From positions 248,001 through 312,000 of the forward strand of contig NZ_JABTEZ010000003.1 in the NCBI RefSeq assembly GCF_015711605.1: 64,000 nt of DNA, read 5' to 3'. The position numbers and the translations under genes were made by a program. Origin of the DNA: Planomonospora sp. ID67723. GTDB lineage: Bacteria > Actinomycetota > Actinomycetes > Streptosporangiales > Streptosporangiaceae. The notes under the pieces are model-generated. The model searched no databases. It was not told the origin of the DNA and was given only the letters and a program-made list of their open reading frames with translations. Shown one piece after another: positions 47,709 to 55,618 of this stretch (the stretch's first letter is position 1; every line of letters starts with the position of its first letter).

Positions 47709-49856
47709 TCAGGAGCTCGTGAGGATGACGAGTCGCTGGGTCGCCCGGGTCATCGCGACGTAGCGGTCGACCGCTCCTTCGACGCCCTCGCCGAACGCCT
47801 CCGGGTCGACGAGGACGACCAGGTCGAACTCGAGCCCCTTCGACAGTTCCGGGGTCAGCGATCGGACGCGGGACGTCGTCCGGAATGTGGGATCACCGAT
47901 GACGCAGGCGATCCCGTCGGCATGTGCGGCGAGCCAGGTGTCGAGGATCGAGCTCAGATCCGAAGCGGATCCGTGGACGACGGGGACGCCGCTGCTGCGG
48001 ATGGAGGTCGGCACGTTGGCGTCCGGGAGCACGGCCCGGATGACCGGCTCGGCTTCCGCCATGATCTCTTCCGGTGTCCGGTAGTTGATGCTCAGGGAGG
48101 CCAGGTTGATCCGGTCGAGCCCGATCCGCTCGAGCCGTTCCTGCCACGACTCCGTGAACCCGTGCCTGGCCTGGGCGCGATCCCCGACGATGGTGAAGCT
48201 CCGGGACGGGCACCGGAGCAGCAACATCTGCCACTCTGCGTCGGTCAGTTCCTGGGCCTCGTCCACGACGATGTGCGCGAACGGGCCGGCGAGCAGGTCC
48301 GGTTCGGTGCTGGGCGATGCGGTCTCGTCGACCAGGGCGTCCCGTATGTCCTGTCCGTGCAGCATCGTCACCACACCTTCACCGTCGTCATCGGCCTCGA
48401 GCAGGGCGTCGACGACCTTGGCCATACGCTCGCGTTGGGCGGCGACGGAGGCTTCATGGCGGCGCCTGCGTTGTGACGCCTCCGGGTCGCCGAGCCGCTG
48501 CCGTGCTGCGTCCAGGAGCGGCAGGTCGGACACCGTCCACGCCTGGGCGTCCTCGCGCTGCAGCTGCCGAACGTCATCGGGGCTGAGCCAGGGAGCGCAC
48601 ATCCGCAGGTAGGCGGGTACCGACCACAGATCTCCGACGAGGTCGGCCGCCTCGATCAGCGGCCACGCGCGGTTGAAGGTCGTGAGCAGCTCCCTGTTCC
48701 GCCGCAGCGACTTGCGGAGCAGGTCAGGCGAGGCGTCGCCGCCGTGCTTGTCCACCAGGATCGTGAGCAGCTCCTCCCAGATCTGGTCGCGCGCCTCGTT
48801 GTGCGGAGTACCGGGTTCCGGTGCCTCGAACGCCTCGGCCCAGTCGTCGGCGCTCAGCCAGATGTCGGACCAGGGGGTCGTGACCGTCATCCCCTCGGCG
48901 GGAGGGTTCTCGTAGAACCTGACGGCCGGCTCGATCGCCTTCACCAGGCTCGCCGACGACTTCAGGCGGGCCACGTCCGGGTCGGTCTCGATCGCTGCCG
49001 CGGCTCCCTCGGCGACGAGGTCCCGCAGGGTGCAGGTCTGCACGCCCTCCTCCCCGAGGCTGGGGAGGACGTCGGCGACGTAGGCCAGGTAGGGCTGGTG
49101 CGGACCGACGAACAGCACGCCGCCCCGGCGGTGACCGAGGCGGGGGTCGGAGTAGAGGAGGTAGGCGGAGCGGTGCAGGGCGACGACGGTCTTCCCCGTA
49201 CCCGGGCCGCCGTCGACGACGAGGGCGCCACGGGATCCCGCGCGGATGATGGCGTCCTGGTCGGCCTGGATGGTGCCGAGCACGTCTCGCATCCGGGCCG
49301 ACCGGTTGCCGCCGAGGCTGGCGATGAAGGCGGACTGGTCGTCGAGCGCGGCGTGCCCGACCAACCCGTCCGAGGTGAACACCTCATCCCAGTAGTCGCT
49401 GATCCGGCCGCGGGTCCAGCGATACCTGCGGCGGCTTGTCAGGCCCATCGGGTTGGCGTGGGTGGCTCCGAAGAACGGCTCGGCCGCGGGGGAGCGCCAG
49501 TCGAGCAGCAGCCGGCGACCCGCGCTGTCCGTGAGGCCGAGGCGCCCGACGTACACGGGCTCGGGGTCGTCTGCGCCGACCATGTGCCCGAGGCACAGGT
49601 CCAGACCGAAGCGACGCAGTGCGCGCAGGCGAGCGGTCAGCCGGTGGATCTCCATGTCCCGGTCCATCGCCTGCCGGCCTTTGCCGCCGGGCGCCCTGCG
49701 CTCGGCATCGAGGCGGTCGGACAGGTCGGCGATCGACTGCTCGAGGCTCTCCGCGACGGCCGCGAAATGCTGCTCGTCGCCGGCGATCAGCGCCGGGTCG
49801 GCCTTGGGCGACAGGTGGCCGGGAAGGTCGAACGCGCTGGTGGTCAGAGGGTTCAC
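47709..49856 (-). CDS. helR: RNA polymerase-recycling motor ATPase, HelR/HelD type
   Basis: This 715-residue superfamily 1 (UvrD-like) ATPase of the HelD/HelR group binds RNA polymerase instead of unwinding DNA. An N-terminal coiled coil (QHFAAVAESLEQSIADLSDR, KGRQAMDRDMEIHRLTARLR) is the part that enters the secondary channel in HelD structures. Walker A is GGPGTGKT at 216-223, Walker B VVDEAQEL near 530, and the late helicase motif is YVAMTRATQRLVILTS. HelR proteins of this length confer rifamycin tolerance in actinomycetes by displacing the drug from RNA polymerase. GGAG lies seven bases before the chosen GTG. A RAE-like site lies about 310 bp upstream, which supports the assignment. Confidence 0.9.
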   Translation of the reverse strand: MNPLTTSAFDLPGHLSPKADPALIAGDEQHFAAVAESLEQSIADLSDRLDAERRAPGGKGRQAMDRDMEIHRLTARLRALRRFGLDLCLGHMVGADDPEPVYVGRLGLTDSAGRRLLLDWRSPAAEPFFGATHANPMGLTSRRRYRWTRGRISDYWDEVFTSDGLVGHAALDDQSAFIASLGGNRSARMRDVLGTIQADQDAIIRAGSRGALVVDGGPGTGKTVVALHRSAYLLYSDPRLGHRRGGVLFVGPHQPYLAYVADVLPSLGEEGVQTCTLRDLVAEGAAAAIETDPDVARLKSSASLVKAIEPAVRFYENPPAEGMTVTTPWSDIWLSADDWAEAFEAPEPGTPHNEARDQIWEELLTILVDKHGGDASPDLLRKSLRRNRELLTTFNRAWPLIEAADLVGDLWSVPAYLRMCAPWLSPDDVRQLQREDAQAWTVSDLPLLDAARQRLGDPEASQRRRRHEASVAAQRERMAKVVDALLEADDDGEGVVTMLHGQDIRDALVDETASPSTEPDLLAGPFAHIVVDEAQELTDAEWQMLLLRCPSRSFTIVGDRAQARHGFTESWQERLERIGLDRINLASLSINYRTPEEIMAEAEPVIRAVLPDANVPTSIRSSGVPVVHGSASDLSSILDTWLAAHADGIACVIGDPTFRTTSRVRSLTPELSKGLEFDLVVLVDPEAFGEGVEGAVDRYVAMTRATQRLVILTSS

Positions 49857-50166
49857 GTCATAGCTCCGATCTGAGGTGGACGAGGCGCTCTCCCGGCTCG
49901 ACGATCCCGCGTGGTTCACGCGGACACCGGCGGCCTTTCTCGGCCGATCGCCTCGAGCGGCGGCGTCGCGGCCACCGTCGCCCCGCCGTTGCGGATCGTG
50001 CCGGCCGCGGCGGTCGCCCACGCGCGGGTCTCGGGGGTCTCTCGGGAGGGCGGGGTCGTCCGGTTCGGCGTCCTCGCGCCACCCATGCGTCGACGACGAC
50101 ACACGCACTTCGCATCCCCCGTTTCCGCAGGCACTGGCCTCGGCCGACGATTCTGCAGCACGACCC
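49857..50166. other. long leader region of helR
   Basis: About 310 bp between the RAE-like site and the helR start. On the minus strand an 85-codon Arg/Pro-rich frame (ATG at 50115, stop at 49858) ends one base before the helR GTG. It may be a coupled leader ORF or merely a chance frame of GC-rich DNA. Confidence 0.4.
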
Positions 50167-50185
50167 GGGTCTTGCCGCAAGCCCC
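50167..50185. promoter_or_regulatory. rifamycin-associated-element-like 19-bp inverted repeat
   Basis: GGGTCTTGC-C-GCAAGCCCC is a 9-1-9 dyad with one mismatch, built on CTTGCNGCAAG. This is the layout of the RAE found upstream of rifamycin-inducible resistance genes in actinomycetes; I compare from memory, without alignment. It lies upstream of helR, itself a known RAE-controlled gene. Confidence 0.7.
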
Positions 50186-50200
50186 CCGGTGCGCTATACG
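50172..50200 (+). promoter_or_regulatory. rightward promoter overlapping the RAE-like site
   Basis: TTGCCG (50172-50177) and TATACG (50195-50200) are spaced by 17 bp, a good sigma-70 promoter whose -35 element lies in the right half of the RAE. Expected transcription would begin near 50207, at a GTG. On the minus strand, TTGCGG in the same dyad offers only a poor -10 (CAGAAT at a 19-bp spacing). Confidence 0.55.
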
Positions 50201-50206
50201 TTGAGA

Positions 50207-50350
50207 GTGGAAAGGAGTGTGCACTCCCTCTTTCCCGCGCCGTGGGCGATCACCGGGCACCACTCCCGGGGGCTATTCCGGGGGCTGCTGCCGGGAACTA
50301 TTCCCGGGGACTACTGTCAGGGACCGCTGCCGGGCTTTCGGTCGCAGTGA
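50207..50350 (+). CDS. possible leaderless 47-residue peptide with tetrapeptide repeats
   Basis: If transcription starts at the position predicted from the promoter, the first codon is a GTG, so the message would be leaderless. The 47-codon frame contains four-residue repeats (SRGL FRGL LPGT IPGD, then YCQG PLPG) that reflect a roughly 12-bp DNA repeat at 50262-50334. The product has no recognised family. It could be a regulatory leader peptide in an antibiotic-responsive transcript, or no gene at all. Confidence 0.3.
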   Translation: MERSVHSLFPAPWAITGHHSRGLFRGLLPGTIPGDYCQGPLPGFRSQ

Positions 50351-50701
50351 GGAAGTCCGGTCGCGAGGCTGCCGCAAGGACGTCGGGGCGTCGGCGGGCA
50401 ACACGGCGCGCACCCTCGCCGCAGCCGTTCCGAGGTCTGCTGTGGCGACCACCGCCGTTCCGGCTTCTCCTCTCCTCCGCCCTCGTGGCTGATCCCGGTA
50501 GACGCGAGGCTACACCCGCGCCGCCCGGGGCGGGATGGTCGTGGCCGGCGCGGTGATCCGTGAGCGCCGCTGCCGGGGGATGCATGGCGTGCGGCCCGGA
50601 CCGCGCTGATCTCCGAGCTCGTCGGGGCCTTCGGCGTCGAAGCGGCGCACGGTCTCCGGATGGCGGCCCACCTCGTCGGCCGATCCGACCTCTTGCTTGA
50701 G
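50351..50701. other. non-coding or decayed region downstream of the RAE-like promoter
   Basis: About 350 bp of GC-rich sequence with no supported gene on either strand and no recognisable domain. Position after a RAE-type promoter suggests a resistance gene may once have been here, but I see no fragment that proves it. Confidence 0.4.
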
Positions 50702-50718
50702 CTATCGATTATCGATAG
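50702..50718. promoter_or_regulatory. operator-like dyad CTATCGAT-T-ATCGATAG
   Basis: A perfect 8-1-8 inverted repeat in an AT-rich promoter region, 33 bp before the DUF2975 gene. It may be the binding site of the HTH protein encoded by the second gene of that pair. Confidence 0.6.
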
Positions 50719-50750
50719 ATTTCCATTGTAACTCGATCGAAGGAGGGGCG

Positions 50751-51248
50751 ATGAGAAAGCTGACAGTGCTCGCGTTGCGCGCCGTGCTCGTGGTGCTGCT
50801 CGCCGGCTCGGTGTTCGTGCAGACGGTGATGGTGCCGCTGCTGGCCGCCGACATGGAGGAGCTCCGCGCGGAATTCGCGTACCTGCGCACCCCGTTCCTC
50901 GTGATCACGGTCCTGGGGGTCGTGACGATCCAGGTCGTCCTGGTCTGCGTGTGGCGGCTGGTGACGATGGTGCGACGTGGCACGGTGTTCTCCCACGCCG
51001 CCTTCCGGTACGTGGACGTCGTGATCGGCGCGTTCGTGGCGGCCGCCCTGGTGGTGTTCTCGCTCGCGGTCCTCCTGGCGCCGGGCGACCCCGTCGCGCC
51101 GGGCATCGTCCTGCTGATATGCGGGGCCGCCGTGGCGGTCCTGGGGGTGGCGCTCATCGTGCTCGTGCTGCGGATGCTCCTCGCCCAGGCCGTCGCGCGC
51201 GACGTCGAGGCGGCGCAGATGCGGGCCGAGCTGGACGAGGTGATCTGA
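50751..51248 (+). CDS. DUF2975 membrane protein
   Basis: This 165-residue protein has four membrane segments (LALRAVLVVLLAGSVFVQTV; TPFLVITVLGVVTIQVVLVC; VVIGAFVAAALVVFSLAVLL; IVLLICGAAVAVLGVALIVL) in the arrangement of the DUF2975 family. AGGAGG precedes the ATG. Its stop overlaps the start of the HTH gene (TGATG), the usual DUF2975/YozG-type pair. Function unknown; the pair is thought to sense a membrane condition. Confidence 0.88.
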   Translation: MRKLTVLALRAVLVVLLAGSVFVQTVMVPLLAADMEELRAEFAYLRTPFLVITVLGVVTIQVVLVCVWRLVTMVRRGTVFSHAAFRYVDVVIGAFVAAALVVFSLAVLLAPGDPVAPGIVLLICGAAVAVLGVALIVLVLRMLLAQAVARDVEAAQMRAELDEVI

Positions 51249-51484
51249 TGCCGATCACCGTCGACATCGACGTGATGCTGGCCAGGCGGAAGATGTCCGT
51301 GGGCGAGCTCGCGGACCGCGTCGGGATCACCCCCGCCAACCTGGCGGTGCTCAAGAACGGCCGTGCCAAGGCGGTGCGCTTCTCGACGCTCGCCGCGCTG
51401 TGCGAGGTGCTCGAGTGCCAGCCGGGAGACCTGCTGCGCTGGGAGGCCGAGGCCGAGGCCGAGGCCGAGGCCGCGGACGGGTGA
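51248..51484 (+). CDS. YozG-like HTH (Cro/CI) regulator
   Basis: This 78-residue protein has a single helix-turn-helix (VGELADRVGITPANLAVLKN, then GRAKAVRFSTLAALCEVLEC). It ends with an acidic (EA)n tail encoded by five perfect GAGGCC hexamers (51443-51472), a likely site of copy-number change. It is translationally coupled to the DUF2975 gene and probably autoregulates the pair. Confidence 0.87.
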   Translation: MPITVDIDVMLARRKMSVGELADRVGITPANLAVLKNGRAKAVRFSTLAALCEVLECQPGDLLRWEAEAEAEAEAADG

Positions 51485-51559
51485 CGGCGGCCGGGGCCGA
51501 CGCGTCGCGGGTCTCGGTGCTCACAGGTCCCGGCAGGCCGACGCGCGGTTCCCGAACCT

Positions 51560-53119
51560 TCAGGTTCGGCGGGAGAGGATGCGCGGATCGATCCACCGCG
51601 TGAAGCTCATGAGGCCGCCGGTCGACAGCTCCCGGAAACCCGTATCGGTCAGGACGCGTTCGCGTGGTTCCCGGTTCACCGCCCTCTCCACGATCCGGAG
51701 GACTTCGAGCATGTCGTCGACGGCCTGCTCGTCGCCGGGATGACCATGTCCGATGTGGTCGTGCCCGCTGCCGGGCCAGTCGAAGGGATCGGCGGTCACG
51801 ACCCACTTCCCGGGCCCGAACCATGAGATCCCGTTGAGCTCCCGGCGTTCGACCTCGCCCGGCGTGACCGCCTCATGTGCCCGGAACCAGTCGTCGATGC
51901 GATCGTCCACCCAGCCGTGGAGGCGCCAGAACACCGGATTGACGTGTGAGGAGTAGAACTCTCCGAGGTAGTCGTAGCCTGGGTCGTCCCACTTCTCGTC
52001 GAAATCAAACGGATCCCGCAGCGGAGCCGGATTCCCCTGCGCATCCCGATGCATGGACGACCACCGCCCGTGCATCGGATTGTGGATCGAGAACTCGAGG
52101 AGACTGCCCAGAGCGCCGAGAGACAGGCCGGAAAGATAGGCCGGCGACGTGAACGCGCGTTCCTGGATCCTCATGGTGCCGGTGTGGAAGACCGGCGCCT
52201 TCACCAGCTCCGTGGCAGCCCGGTCCTCAGGGGCGAGCAGATCGAGAAATCTCCGTTCGGCGGGAGGGACCATGAATCCCGAGTCCGCGGGCGAGTACTT
52301 GTAGACCTTGCCGCCGGAGGCGTCCGGATCATCCTGCTCGACGTAGGCGAACTGCGGCGCGGTCGGGCCGGGAACGGACCTCCAGCCTCTGACGGGTGCG
52401 ACGCCCGCCCGCTCGTTGATCTCGTTCACCATGCGGATCATCCTGCGGTGCATGTACAGGAAGTCCTCGCCGGCGCCGTTGTTCAGATCCAGCCGGCGGT
52501 CGTCCATGAAAGGCGGGCGGGCGATGGCCCAGCCGAGTTGCGTGATCTCGTTGCGGTCGTCGTCGTTGAGAGGAGCGCGCCATGTGGAGCGGAGTGTGTG
52601 CCAGGTGGTGTGTCGTAGGCGGTGGACCCGTGAGGCGAGCATGGCGGTGACCTCCGGAAGAAGCGCGACTCCCGGCACGTCCCGCGGATGGGCGAGCTCC
52701 CGCTTCACCGCCACGAAGCTGGCCGTGTCGCCCGCGGGGGCCGATCCGTGCGGTGAGGCGCGCAGGACCGTCCCGGTGAGTGCCGGCCGCTGGCTGACGC
52801 CGGCTTCCCACCTGTGTGTGAAGGTCCCGTCGTACTCATAGTGGAAAGCAGCGGTCCCGGTGTCCGGGCGGCCTCTTCCGGTGAACTCCAACCGGGCGGA
52901 CGCCCAGTCCGACACCCGACCCGTGAGATCCATGAAGTCCTTTTCCTCCACGCCGGGGGCGGCGGGAAAGGAAAGGGTCCCCGACACGGTTCCGTCGGGC
53001 CGGGCGAACAGCAGGAGCTCCCCCTCCCCGAACCGGAGAGCGTTGAAGTCGTCCGTCTGACCGGTGAGGTCCCTGAAACCTCGGTACGTGTAGTAGCCGG
53101 TCATGTCCTCGGTCTGCAT
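51560..53119 (-). CDS. PvdP-like tyrosinase-fold protein
   Basis: This 519-residue protein resembles PvdP, the tyrosinase that matures the pyoverdine chromophore. The N-terminal half is beta-rich (FNALRFGEGELLLFARPDG, LEFTGRGRPDTGTAAFHYEY). The C-terminal half holds two putative copper sites: CuA around FLYMHRRMIRMVNEI and HNPMHGRWSSMH, and CuB HVNPVFWRLHGWVDDRIDDW. No signal peptide is evident. GGGGAG lies four bases before the chosen ATG (MQTEDMTGYY); four codons more are possible. There is no NRPS or siderophore gene nearby. The substrate is unknown. Confidence 0.78.
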   Translation of the reverse strand: MQTEDMTGYYTYRGFRDLTGQTDDFNALRFGEGELLLFARPDGTVSGTLSFPAAPGVEEKDFMDLTGRVSDWASARLEFTGRGRPDTGTAAFHYEYDGTFTHRWEAGVSQRPALTGTVLRASPHGSAPAGDTASFVAVKRELAHPRDVPGVALLPEVTAMLASRVHRLRHTTWHTLRSTWRAPLNDDDRNEITQLGWAIARPPFMDDRRLDLNNGAGEDFLYMHRRMIRMVNEINERAGVAPVRGWRSVPGPTAPQFAYVEQDDPDASGGKVYKYSPADSGFMVPPAERRFLDLLAPEDRAATELVKAPVFHTGTMRIQERAFTSPAYLSGLSLGALGSLLEFSIHNPMHGRWSSMHRDAQGNPAPLRDPFDFDEKWDDPGYDYLGEFYSSHVNPVFWRLHGWVDDRIDDWFRAHEAVTPGEVERRELNGISWFGPGKWVVTADPFDWPGSGHDHIGHGHPGDEQAVDDMLEVLRIVERAVNREPRERVLTDTGFRELSTGGLMSFTRWIDPRILSRRT

Positions 53120-53269
53120 GATGCTCCCCATCAGGAGTTCGGCAGCCGGTGTCCGCTCTTGCGCCGGCCGGGGGAGTGCTGAGGTTTCCGTCAAGCCCGG
53201 GATGCCCTGGCGTTTCCGATGGGCAACGCCGTTCCCGGTCAAGTCTCCGGCAGGCGGCAAAGGGCCGGG

Positions 53270-53475
53270 CGGATAGCGGTCCTGGTCGGCAGGGTCCGCG
53301 ACCGCGTGGGCGCGCACCCCGGCGTCGTGCCGCTGACGATGACCCACCGGCACCGCTCGGCGGGTGTGCTGCGCTGGTCGGAGGCGGTGCTCGGCATCCT
53401 CGCCGAAGCGGGGGTCGCAGGCCCGGAGCGGGTCGTCGCGCTGCGCGGCCTGACCCGCGCGGTCAAGGACAAAAC
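53270..53475 (+). pseudogene. remnant of a TetR-family regulator C-terminal domain
   Basis: One forward frame reads RIAVLVGRVRDRVGAHPGVV, then HRHRSAGVLRWSEAVLGILA and GPERVVALRGL, the ligand-domain helices of a common TetR subfamily. The DNA-binding domain upstream is absent and the frame has no start of its own. It lies upstream of the PARG-like gene. Confidence 0.5.
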
Positions 53476-53516
53476 CCCTCGCGGAGGGAACGGTCCGGAC
53501 GCCACAATGCCAGACC

Positions 53517-54350
53517 ATGAGCACCCGGTTGCGCGCCATCGCACGAGACACGGTCACCCTCGTCCGGCACGGCGGCTACGAGGCGCCGGACGGCCGATGG
53601 ATACGGCTCGCGGACGACGTCGCGCGCGCCGTGTCGGGCACCCGGCTGTATCTGCCCGGCGAGGACCTCGGCGCGGTCCCGCGCGGCGCGGATGGGCCCG
53701 TCGCATCCGGCGGACTGCACGTCGAGGTCACGGAGGAGTCCGCGCTGCAGGCCACCAGGCGGCTGGCCGATGACGGCGCCGGTCTCGCCTGCCTCGTCTT
53801 CGCCTCGGCGAAGAACGCCGGAGGCGGGTTCCTCACCGGTGCCCAGGCGCAGGAGGAGAGCCTGGCCAGGGCGTCGGCGCTGCACGCCTGCCTCACCGCC
53901 GTCCCGGAGTTCTACGCCTACCACCGCGAGCAGGGGGACCTGCGCTACAGCGACCGGGTCGTCTACTCACCCGGCGTGCCGGTTTTCCGCGACGACAGGG
54001 GACGGCTGCTCGACGAGCCGTACCGGGTGGCCTTCCTGACCGCGGCCGCGCCCAACGCCGGCGCCATCGCGCGCAGCCAGCCGGAGTCCGCGGACACGGT
54101 GCCGGCGGTGCTGCGGGCCAGGGCCGCCCGGGTGCTCGATGTGGCCGCGGCTCGCGGGCACCGCCGGTTGGTGCTCGGCGCGTGGGGCTGCGGGGTGTTC
54201 CGCAACGACCCCGCGCTGGTCGCCGACGCCTTCGCCCAAGCGCTGGCCGCACGCGACCGGTTCGACCACGTGTGCTTCGCCGTACTGGACCGGCAGCGTG
54301 GCACGCCGACATACGACGCGTTCGCCCGGGCCTTCCTCAGCTCCTCATGA
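53517..54350 (+). CDS. TIGR02452-type macrodomain, bacterial PARG-like ADP-ribose hydrolase
   Basis: This 277-residue macrodomain protein carries the catalytic signature of poly(ADP-ribose) glycohydrolase: GGG at 102-104 and QEE at 112-114 in NAGGGFLTGAQAQEE. The N- and C-terminal macrodomain strands are also visible (LACLVFASAKN, RRLVLGAWGCGVF). It probably removes ADP-ribose chains or units from proteins. Start is the ATG before STRLRAIARD. The last 14 bp overlap the convergent membrane protein gene. Confidence 0.9.
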   Translation: MSTRLRAIARDTVTLVRHGGYEAPDGRWIRLADDVARAVSGTRLYLPGEDLGAVPRGADGPVASGGLHVEVTEESALQATRRLADDGAGLACLVFASAKNAGGGFLTGAQAQEESLARASALHACLTAVPEFYAYHREQGDLRYSDRVVYSPGVPVFRDDRGRLLDEPYRVAFLTAAAPNAGAIARSQPESADTVPAVLRARAARVLDVAAARGHRRLVLGAWGCGVFRNDPALVADAFAQALAARDRFDHVCFAVLDRQRGTPTYDAFARAFLSSS

Positions 54351-54963
54351 GTCCCGCACGGCGGGCCAGCTCGTCCTCCCCGGGGGTGCCCTTTCTCGTG
54401 CCCGGCCTGCCGCGCGTGACATAGCGGAAGGGCATGCCTCCCGGCACCGCCAGGACGCCGCCGAACCGGGTGTCCCCGGCGAACCACATCTCGTCCCCGG
54501 CCACCGGGCCCCGGTGTCCGGGGCCGTCCCACCCGTCCCAGGGCGGCGGGAACGAGCAGTGGCTCTGGCCGTCCGGCTGCATCAGCACCACCCTGTTCTC
54601 GGCGCCCCACCGGCGGCCCCGCGCGCGCTCCCCACCGGCCTCGACCACCTTCACCGACCGGGTGCGACACGGCCACACCTGCCAGCCGTAGGTCTCCAGG
54701 ATCCGCCGCTCCCTGCGCCGCGCGCGACGCCACAGCACGGCCAGGCCCGCTGTCACCGAGAACGTGACCGCGAGCATCCCGCCGATCGCCCCCGCCGGGC
54801 CTCCCGCCGGCAGGAGGGCGAGCGCGAGCCCGCCCTGGGGGACCAGCCCGGCCACGGCCCATACGGTGCCCGCGCGCTCGCGCCGGCGCAGGACGGCGTC
54901 CACTCCGGGTGTGGCGATGGCCTGACCCGGAAGTACGGCGTAGCCGTACCGGTCTGCGATCAA
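54337..54963 (-). CDS. hypothetical membrane protein with two transmembrane segments
   Basis: This 208-residue protein has a hydrophobic hairpin (AGTVWAVAGLVPQGGLALAL; AGAIGGMLAVTFSVTAGLAV) followed by an Arg-rich cytoplasmic-type stretch (WRRARRRERRILETYGW). A beta-rich C-terminal domain follows (ENRVVLMQPDGQSHCSFPPP, DEMWFAGDTRFGGVLAVPGG). No family is recognised. The C-terminal part could bind a ligand or a protein. It is monocistronic; its 3' end overlaps the PARG-like gene. Confidence 0.75.
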   Translation of the reverse strand: MIADRYGYAVLPGQAIATPGVDAVLRRRERAGTVWAVAGLVPQGGLALALLPAGGPAGAIGGMLAVTFSVTAGLAVLWRRARRRERRILETYGWQVWPCRTRSVKVVEAGGERARGRRWGAENRVVLMQPDGQSHCSFPPPWDGWDGPGHRGPVAGDEMWFAGDTRFGGVLAVPGGMPFRYVTRGRPGTRKGTPGEDELARRAGLMRS

Positions 54964-55228
54964 CGGGAACCTCCGGGGAGCGACGGGAGCCGGTGGCGGT
55001 CACCGCGACGGCGGCGTGCGCGAGGGCCCGTCTCCGTGGGATGGCCGCGGTGCCACCGGTGTTCAGTAATAGTCGCGCATGGGATGGGTGGCCCGGTCCG
55101 CCTGGACGACGGGAGAGCTCGGGGCGGACTCGCGCAGGCGGGGCCCGACGCCGATGACGGGGCGTCGCGTCGGCGGGATCGACCGGCCGCGCGAGGAAAG
55201 TGTCGGGGCTTTCTGGTAGACGTGGGCC

Positions 55229-55573
55229 ATGGCTGTGAGCGTGGACGAGTTCCTGGCGATGCTGGACAAGCTGCCCGAGGTGCGGCAGAGCGAGGGCGGC
55301 GACTGGATCTCGCTGAAGGTGCGGGGCAAGGGGTTCGGCTACCTGTGGGAGCGGACCGAGACCGTCGGGCTCAAGTCGACGATCTCCGAGCAGCTCGCGC
55401 TGGTGGCGGAGCGGCCGGAGGTCTTCGAGATCCAGTTCACCGCTGGCCAGTTCGGCTGGGTCGTGGTGCATCTGGCGAAGATCGAGGCGGACGAGCTGTT
55501 CGAGCTGGTCACCGAGGCGTGGTGCCTGACGGCGCCCAGACAGCTGGTCGACGCCCACGAGGCGGGGCGGTAG
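55229..55573 (+). CDS. MmcQ/YjbR-family protein
   Basis: This 114-residue single-domain protein has the MmcQ/YjbR fold: N-terminal helix (VDEFLAMLDKLPEV), strands with VRGKGFGYLWER, and the C-terminal HLAKIEADELFELVTEAW. Members are small and sometimes described as DNA-binding, with no proven role. Start ATG follows a weak ribosome site. It is flanked by 265 bp of featureless sequence upstream. Confidence 0.85.
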   Translation: MAVSVDEFLAMLDKLPEVRQSEGGDWISLKVRGKGFGYLWERTETVGLKSTISEQLALVAERPEVFEIQFTAGQFGWVVVHLAKIEADELFELVTEAWCLTAPRQLVDAHEAGR

Positions 55574-55618
55574 CCGGGGTCTCCGGACCGCCCTCGCCCC
55601 GGAGGAGCGGACGGCCCG

